Part shown: positions 59,337 through 64,000 of the stretch, piece after piece
How positions within the stretch are numbered: position 1 is the first letter of the stretch
Layout: each line of letters starts with the position of its first letter
DNA from: ZC4RG19 sp017577565
Lineage (GTDB): Bacteria > Actinomycetota > Acidimicrobiia > Acidimicrobiales > VFJN01
DNA: 64,000 nucleotides
Reading direction: 5' to 3'
NCBI GenBank assembly: GCA_047459075.1
Contig: VSCH01000014.1
Span: forward strand, 7,085 to 71,084
Made by a program: the position numbers and the translations under genes
The notes under the pieces: model-generated
Told to the model about the DNA's origin: nothing
The model's database searches: none
The model's input: only the letters and a program-made list of their open reading frames with translations

Positions 59337-62093
59337 ATGGCGCCCCGACTCCCTTCTCGTGTGGCGCGTGTGGCGGCTTCAGCAGTGCCCGACGGCGGCG
59401 GGCCGGCGCAGCTCGGCATCGTGGCTCCTGGCACGGGAGACGCCCGCGCGGTCATCGCTGCGGTCGTCGACCGCTGGTGCGACCGGGACGTGCCGGTGGT
59501 CCGTCTCTCCGGCCGGCGCCTCGAGGCCGGGCACGACTTCGGTGCGCTGGCCGACGCGGTGCCCGGCCTCGTCGACGAACCGGACGAGAGGGCCTGGCGC
59601 GCCGCCCTGCTCGACCACCTCGCGGACACCGGCGCGGCGTTGGTGGTCGACGACGCCCAGTGGCTCGACCGGGCGTCCCTGCGGGTGCTGGTGGGGGTCG
59701 CCGAACGGGCCGCCGAGCGGGGCATCGGGCTGACGGTCGCCCACCGCCCGACGCCGGGCGACGGGGAGATCGCCGCGCTCGACGCCGTCCTCGGCCGCAG
59801 CCAGCTGCTGGCCGCGCTCGGGCCCCTCGACGAGCGGGAGGTCGCGGAGACGTCCGCCATCGTGCTCGACGCCCCGGTCGACGACCGGCTGGTCGAGGCG
59901 GTCCACGACCACAGCGGGGGCATGGCCGAGCTGGTCGAGCTGGTGCTCGCCGCCTGGTCCGACAGCGGTGTGATCAGCGGGGGGCGGTTGACCGGCCCCG
60001 TCCCGCCGCCCAGCCCGTCGCTGGTGGCGGCGCTGCGGGCCCGCATCGACGAGCTCGAGCCCGACGCCCGCACGGTGCTCGAGGCGCTCAGCGCCGGCGC
60101 CGACCTCGACGACCACCTGCTCAGCGCCACGACCGGCATCGCGCCCGACCAGCTGGGCGGCGCCATCGACGAGCTGCGGGCCGCCGGCCTGGTGGCGCCC
60201 GACACCGGCGAGGTCATCCCGGTCGTGGCCGCGGCCAGCGACGAGCTGACGCCGCTGGCCGACCGGCGCCGCTTCCACTCCCGGCTGGCCGAGGCGCTGG
60301 CCGAGCGGGGGGCGCCGGCCGCCCGCACCGGCGAGCACCTCGCCGCGGCCGGGGCCCAGGGCGCCGAGGCCGCGGCGGCCTTCGTCGCCGCCGGGGACGA
60401 GACGCTGGCCGAGGCCCCGGAGCTGGCGGCCGAGTGGTACGACCGGGCGGTGGCGGCCGGCACGCCGGCCACCGAGGTGGCGGCCCGCCGGGCCGAGGCG
60501 TCCGCCCTGACCGGCGACACGGTCGGCGCGCTCCGGCTGGCCGACCAGGTCGTCGCCGAGCCCGGCCACCCCGAGCGGGCCCGGGCCCTCGCCGTCGTGG
60601 CGGCGCTGCTGCCGGCGCGGGGCTTCTGGGGCCGGGCCGCCCGGGCCTACGACGAGCTCGACGCCCTGTCCTCGTCCGGCACCGGCGAGGGCGGGGCCGC
60701 CGGCGACCGCAACGCGGCGGCTTGGCCGCTGCTCGCCGCCGTCGGCGCCCTCGTGACGGGCCAGCGCCGGCCCGTGCCCGGCGCCGCGGGCGACGGCGCC
60801 GGCGGTGACGGCGCCGAGGCCCGGTCCTCGGGCGACCGGCCGGCCGCCGGGGCCGGGGTCGAGGGCGCGGGCGCGGCCACCCCGGACGCCGCGACCGCCA
60901 CGGCGACCGGCCGCGGCCCGGACGGCGACGGCGTCGCCGGGCTGGAGGTCGCCGCCCTGCGCCTCACCTGCGCCGGCCTGTCCGCCACCGTGACGCCCGA
61001 CGGGGCGCAGGCCCTGCCGGCGTTCCTCGAGGCGGCCGAGCTGCTGGAGTCGGCCCACACGACGCTCGTGCTGCCGACCTCGCCCCACGCGATCGGCGCC
61101 ACCGTCGCGCTCGCCCTCAACGAGCTGACGACGGCCGAGCACCTGCTCACCCGGGCGCGCGACCACGGCATCGGCGGTCCCTCGCTGGCGCACCACCACC
61201 GCCTGGCCCTCGGCTGGGTCGCTGTGCGCAGCGGCAGGTGGGCGGCGGCCCAGGCGGCGCTCGACGAGGTGGCCGACGCGACGCTCGCTCCCCGCGAGGT
61301 GCTCATCGCCACCGCCATCGACGCGGGCCTCGCCCGCCGCTCGGGCGACCTCACCCGCCTGCGCGAGGCCTGGAACCGGGCCGAGGGCGTGCTGCTGCGC
61401 CACCCGGCCGACCTGCTGACCCTCGACGTCGTCGGCGAGCTCGCCATCGCCGCCGCCCGGCTCGGCCTGTGGGAGCGGGTGGCGCCCAAGGCCCGGGAGC
61501 TGGGCGACGTGGTGCGTGCCCTCGGCGAGCCGCCGCTGTGGCTGCTCCCGCTGCGGTGGATCGGCCTGCAGGTGGCCCTGGCCACCGACGACCACAAGGC
61601 GGTGCGCCGCCGGGCCAAGGAGGTGGCGCAGGTCACGCCGGTGCACCCCCGGCTGACGGCGCTGGCCGACGCCGCCCACACGTGGGTGGCGATCCTCGAC
61701 GGCACGGCCGAGCCCGACGCCGTCCAGGCCGCGGCCAAGGGGCTGGCGAACCTCGGCCTCCTCTGGGAGGCGTCGCGGCTGACCGGCCAGGCGGCGATCC
61801 GCTCGTCCGACCCGGCCGTCACCCGCCAGCTGCTGGAGCAGGCCCGCGACCTGAAGGCGGCGCTGCCCTCGTCCGACCCCGGCGAGACCGCCGCCGCCAC
61901 CAGCGTCCTGTCCGAGCGGGAGCAGATGGTGGCCCAGTACATCGTCGACGGGCTGACCCACAAGGAGATCGGCGCCCAGCTCTACATCTCGCCCAAGACG
62001 GTCGAGCACCACGTGGCCAAGATCCGCCAGAAGCTGGGGGCGTCGACCCGGGCCGAGATGCTGGCGGCGCTGCGGACCCAGCTGGCGAGCTGA
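59337..62093 (+). CDS. Large LuxR-family regulator (LAL/IniR-like) with degenerate P-loop
   Basis: A 918-aa protein: N-terminal AAA/STAND-like domain, TPR-like helical middle and a C-terminal LuxR helix-turn-helix (LSEREQMVAQYIVDGLTHKE, then IGAQLYISPKTVEHHVAKIR). A Walker B-like segment is present (ALVVDDAQWLDRASLRVLVG), but where Walker A should be the sequence is GIVAPGTGDARAVIAAVVDR, with no GKS/T, so ATP binding is doubtful. An Ala/Gly-rich low-complexity insert spans about 475-530. It resembles mycobacterial IniR-type regulators in build; that assignment is tentative. Confidence 0.85.
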   Translation: MAPRLPSRVARVAASAVPDGGGPAQLGIVAPGTGDARAVIAAVVDRWCDRDVPVVRLSGRRLEAGHDFGALADAVPGLVDEPDERAWRAALLDHLADTGAALVVDDAQWLDRASLRVLVGVAERAAERGIGLTVAHRPTPGDGEIAALDAVLGRSQLLAALGPLDEREVAETSAIVLDAPVDDRLVEAVHDHSGGMAELVELVLAAWSDSGVISGGRLTGPVPPPSPSLVAALRARIDELEPDARTVLEALSAGADLDDHLLSATTGIAPDQLGGAIDELRAAGLVAPDTGEVIPVVAAASDELTPLADRRRFHSRLAEALAERGAPAARTGEHLAAAGAQGAEAAAAFVAAGDETLAEAPELAAEWYDRAVAAGTPATEVAARRAEASALTGDTVGALRLADQVVAEPGHPERARALAVVAALLPARGFWGRAARAYDELDALSSSGTGEGGAAGDRNAAAWPLLAAVGALVTGQRRPVPGAAGDGAGGDGAEARSSGDRPAAGAGVEGAGAATPDAATATATGRGPDGDGVAGLEVAALRLTCAGLSATVTPDGAQALPAFLEAAELLESAHTTLVLPTSPHAIGATVALALNELTTAEHLLTRARDHGIGGPSLAHHHRLALGWVAVRSGRWAAAQAALDEVADATLAPREVLIATAIDAGLARRSGDLTRLREAWNRAEGVLLRHPADLLTLDVVGELAIAAARLGLWERVAPKARELGDVVRALGEPPLWLLPLRWIGLQVALATDDHKAVRRRAKEVAQVTPVHPRLTALADAAHTWVAILDGTAEPDAVQAAAKGLANLGLLWEASRLTGQAAIRSSDPAVTRQLLEQARDLKAALPSSDPGETAAATSVLSEREQMVAQYIVDGLTHKEIGAQLYISPKTVEHHVAKIRQKLGASTRAEMLAALRTQLAS

Positions 62094-62155
62094 GCGAGCG
62101 GGACCGCAGACGGGTTGCCACGTTCCGGATCAGATCACCCACGGAGCGTTGCGTC

Positions 62156-62185
62156 TTGGCAGCCCGGGGGTTACAGGTGTAACGT
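62156..62185 (+). promoter_or_regulatory. Promoter of a putative non-coding RNA
   Basis: TTGGCA (62156-62161), an 18-bp spacer and TAACGT (62180-62185) form one of the best consensus-like promoters in the window, yet no gene follows on this strand. Confidence 0.55.
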
Positions 62186-62191
62186 GAGCGC

Positions 62192-62372
62192 AACCTCGAA
62201 TCGGACGTGGCCGGAGGTTGCTGGGGGAAGCACCGAACAGCCCGTGTCCTCAGGTGCGCTGGTCCGGTGGTCGGTCCCGTCCGCCCGCCTCGACCGCCGG
62301 GCCGGCGCACCTGGGAGCACGGGCTGTGGCCTGTCGGGCGCCTGACCGGCCGGCCTCGAGGCGTCGGGCCGG
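62192..62372 (+). ncRNA. Putative structured RNA of about 180 nt, 6S-RNA-like rod
   Basis: Downstream of the promoter at 62156 lies a long foldable segment. A 23-nt arm (62237-62259) pairs with 62305-62327 with one mismatch and two wobbles; inside it GGTCCGG/CCGGGCC and GGTCG/CGACC continue the helix to a 17-nt loop. Outside it an asymmetric open region containing GTTGCTGGGGGAAGCAC is closed by GGCCGG/CCGGCC (62209-62214 with 62346-62351). A terminator hairpin follows at 62373. Size, rod shape and central bubble recall 6S RNA, but I cannot confirm the family. Confidence 0.5.
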
Positions 62373-62388
62373 GCCCGTCCGGACGGGC
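62373..62388. terminator. Hairpin between the putative RNA and recR
   Basis: GCCCGTCC followed by its complement GGACGGGC, ending on the first base of the recR stop codon. Confidence 0.5.
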
Positions 62389-62993
62389 TAGCCCTCGACC
62401 TCCCGGCGGCCCTCCAGGGCCCGCCCCAGCGTCAGCTCGTCGGCGTACTCGAGGTCGCCGCCCACCGGCAGGCCGCTCGCGATCCGGGTGACCCGCACGC
62501 CGAGCGGCTTGAGCAGCCGGCCGAGGTACATGGCCGTCGCCTCGCCCTCGAGGTTGGGGTTGGTGCACAGGATGATCTCGGCGATGCCCTCCCGCTGGAT
62601 GCGGTCGAGCAGCTCCCGCACCCGCAGCTGGTCGGGGCCGACCCCCTCGATCGGGCTGATCGCCCCCTGCAGCACGTGGTACCGGCCGTGGAACTCGCCG
62701 GTCTTCTCGACCGCCACCAGGTCGCGGGGCTCCTCGACCACGCAGACGACGCTGGCGTCACGGCGGGGGTCGGCGCAGATGCCGCACTGCTCGCCCTCGG
62801 CGATGTTGAAGCAGGTGCGGCAGAACGACACCTTCTCCTTGACCTCGGCGATGGCCCGGGCCAGGCGCAGGGCGTCCTGCGTGTCGACCTTCAGCAGGTG
62901 GAAGGCGATGCGCTGGGCCGACTTGGGCCCGATGCCGGGGAGGCGGCCCAGCTCGTCGATCAGGTCCTGGACGGGACCGGCATAGACGGCCAC
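62388..62993 (-). CDS. recR: Recombination protein RecR
   Basis: A 201-aa protein with the helix-hairpin-helix GRLPGIGPKSAQRIAFHLL, the four-cysteine zinc finger (FCRTCFNIAEGEQCGIC) and the Toprim domain (VVCVVEEPRDLVAVEKTGEF, ILCTNPNLEGEATAMYLGR). It loads RecA with RecF/RecO. It starts GTG 6 nt after ybaB; dnaX-ybaB-recR is the widely conserved order. Confidence 0.97.
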   Translation of the reverse strand: MAVYAGPVQDLIDELGRLPGIGPKSAQRIAFHLLKVDTQDALRLARAIAEVKEKVSFCRTCFNIAEGEQCGICADPRRDASVVCVVEEPRDLVAVEKTGEFHGRYHVLQGAISPIEGVGPDQLRVRELLDRIQREGIAEIILCTNPNLEGEATAMYLGRLLKPLGVRVTRIASGLPVGGDLEYADELTLGRALEGRREVEG

Positions 62994-62999
62994 GTGCGC

Positions 63000-63428
63000 C
63001 TAGCGTCCGCTCGTCCCGGGGCCGCCGAGGCCGCCCAGCCCGCCGAGCATCCGACCGAGACTCGACAGGTCGAAGTTGCCGAAGGCACCCAGGGCCTGCC
63101 GCTGCAGCTCGGTCACCTTGGCCGTCGCGTCGTGGAGCGCCGCCAGGACGAGGTCCTGCAGCATCTCGACCTCGTCGGGGTCGACGACCTCGGGGGCGAT
63201 GGTCACGCCGACGACCTCGCCGTTGCCGATCATCCGGACGGTGACGACGCCCCCGCCGGCGCTGCCCTCGACCTCCCGGTTCACGATCTCCGCCTGCGCC
63301 GACACCGCCTCCTGGGCGGAGGCGAGCAGCCCGCCGAGGTCGCCCAGCCCGGGGAGCCCCCCGGCCGGGGATGCGGGCCCGCCGACCACCTCGGGGGTCT
63401 CGGGCTTGTCGGGTGTCTCGTCGGTCAC
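63000..63428 (-). CDS. ybaB: YbaB/EbfC nucleoid-associated protein
   Basis: A 142-aa DNA-binding protein of the YbaB/EbfC family with the core VTVRMIGNGEVVGVTIAPEV and LVLAALHDATAKVTELQRQA. It has extra Pro/Gly-rich tails: an N-terminal 35 residues and a C-terminal Gly-Leu run (MLGGLGGLGGPG). The GTG overlaps the dnaX stop (GTGA). Confidence 0.93.
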   Translation of the reverse strand: MTDETPDKPETPEVVGGPASPAGGLPGLGDLGGLLASAQEAVSAQAEIVNREVEGSAGGGVVTVRMIGNGEVVGVTIAPEVVDPDEVEMLQDLVLAALHDATAKVTELQRQALGAFGNFDLSSLGRMLGGLGGLGGPGTSGR

Positions 63429-64000
63429 GGCTCCTCCTCGAGAGCGATCACCTCGCCGCCGCCGAACTCCTGCAGCACGATCTCGACGCCGGAGGTGGGG
63501 ACGTCGTCGGCGTCACGCAGCTCGCTGGGGTCGATGTCCTCGTCGCCGTCGTCGGGACCGGGGTCGGCCGGCGGGCCCAGCGGGTCGGCGGCCGGGCCGC
63601 CGCCCGCCCGGCCGGCGTCGGCGTCGACGACGAGGGCGACCCGCACCCGGCGGCCGAAGTGGCCCGTCAGGGCCTCCTCGACGGCGGTGCGGGACCCGTC
63701 GCAGGCCTTGAGGTGCCACTCGTTGGGCACGGCGAAGCGGGCGACGCCGTCGGCGGGGTCGATCCAGCGGCCGCCCCGCCACTTGCTGCGGATCTTCACC
63801 GGGAGGCCCTGGAGCACGCCGCCGGCCCAGGCCGCCTCGATCTCGTCGCGGGTGGGCGGGGGGACGTCGTCGCCGGCGCCGGGGTCGGCGGCGGCCGGCG
63901 TGCCGGGCCCCGCGGCCGGCGCGTCGGTGGCCGGGGCGGCGCTCGCCGCCGGCGCGCCGGGCGGGCCACCCCCGCCGGTCGTGTCGGCGGGGGGGCCGGG
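63425..64000 (-). CDS. dnaX: DNA polymerase III gamma/tau subunit, C-terminal part (cut by window edge)
   Basis: The reverse-strand frame enters from the edge and codes for 191 residues. An Ala/Pro/Gly-rich linker (about 45 residues) is followed by the tau C-terminal domain (RDEIEAAWAGGVLQGLPVKI, RFAVPNEWHLKACDGSRTAV, FGRRVRVALVVD) and an acidic tail. The ATPase domain lies beyond the window. The domain type and the following ybaB-recR order support the call. An internal GTG at 63817 is not the true start. Confidence 0.85.
   Translation of the reverse strand, partial: PGPPADTTGGGGPPGAPAASAAPATDAPAAGPGTPAAADPGAGDDVPPPTRDEIEAAWAGGVLQGLPVKIRSKWRGGRWIDPADGVARFAVPNEWHLKACDGSRTAVEEALTGHFGRRVRVALVVDADAGRAGGGPAADPLGPPADPGPDDGDEDIDPSELRDADDVPTSGVEIVLQEFGGGEVIALEEEP

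Noticed and set aside
62220..62240. Actinobacterial 6C RNA
   Set aside because: The reverse strand has one small hairpin with a C-rich loop (TCCCCC), but the family needs two such hairpins with six or more C.
62192..62372. SRP (4.5S) RNA
   Set aside because: dnaX-linked SRP genes are common, but the conserved GGAAGGAAGCAGCC-type segment and symmetric loop are absent on both strands.

Overview
This window is a very GC-rich chromosomal segment from an actinomycetote. The evidence is a WhiB regulator, a GlnR-type orphan response regulator, a Tad pilus locus laid out like that of Mycobacterium tuberculosis (HAD hydrolase, CpaE-like protein, ATPase, TadB, TadC, DUF4244, TadE, helicase), paired Get3/ArsA-like ATPases near whiB, and many GTG starts with GTGA or ATGA overlaps. 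The gene mix suggests a deep-branching class such as Acidimicrobiia, but that placement is inference. I see no insertion sequence, integrase, phage gene, CRISPR array or rRNA.

Layout. 1-4.6 kb: edge fragment, DCC thioredoxin-like protein, kynureninase and tryptophan dioxygenase (tryptophan to anthranilate), then a family A polymerase without a 5' nuclease. 4.7-11.7 kb: a conserved unknown, a four-gene osmoprotectant ABC transporter whose binding protein is circularly permuted, glutaminase, and an asparagine synthase lacking its catalytic cysteine. 11.9-17 kb: covalent-FAD oxidase, lipoprotein hydrolase, small membrane protein, tRNA-Pro(CGG), receiver protein and STAS protein. 15.9-19.9 kb: two ArsA/Get3-like ATPases, NfeD-like protein, WhiB. 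20.3-29.1 kb: FxsA, metallo-hydrolase, MerR, Mrp ATPase, SufR-like regulator beside an A-type Fe-S carrier, beta-propeller membrane protein, compact 2Fe-2S/molybdenum hydroxylase fusion, RidA, a 52-aa membrane protein.

29.1-44.1 kb is a nitrogen block: glnR, three glutamine synthetases of three types, an 11-bp phased GlnR-like operator array between two of them, and glnE, which would adenylylate the one synthetase that carries the target tyrosine. NAD+ synthetase (glutamine-using) follows. Between them lie a VOC/DinB fusion, a damaged P-loop gene, a second SufR-like regulator, EngB, a secreted M28 peptidase and an HSL-type esterase.

44.2-49.6 kb: HAD protein, unknowns, an ECF-type sigma factor, a primary-like sigma factor, a CLC channel with CBS domains, and a 24-codon leaderless peptide gene. 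49.5-57.2 kb: the Tad locus and an MrfA-type helicase. 57.3-59.2 kb: an anti-sigma/anti-anti-sigma pair and two lipoproteins. 59.3-64 kb: a large LuxR-type regulator without a usable P-loop, a probable structured RNA of about 180 nt with its own promoter and terminator, then recR, ybaB and the 3' end of dnaX.

A recurring feature is a TANNNT -10 hexamer 6-9 nt before the start codon with no ribosome-binding site. It fits leaderless transcription for 15 genes and was used to fix several starts.
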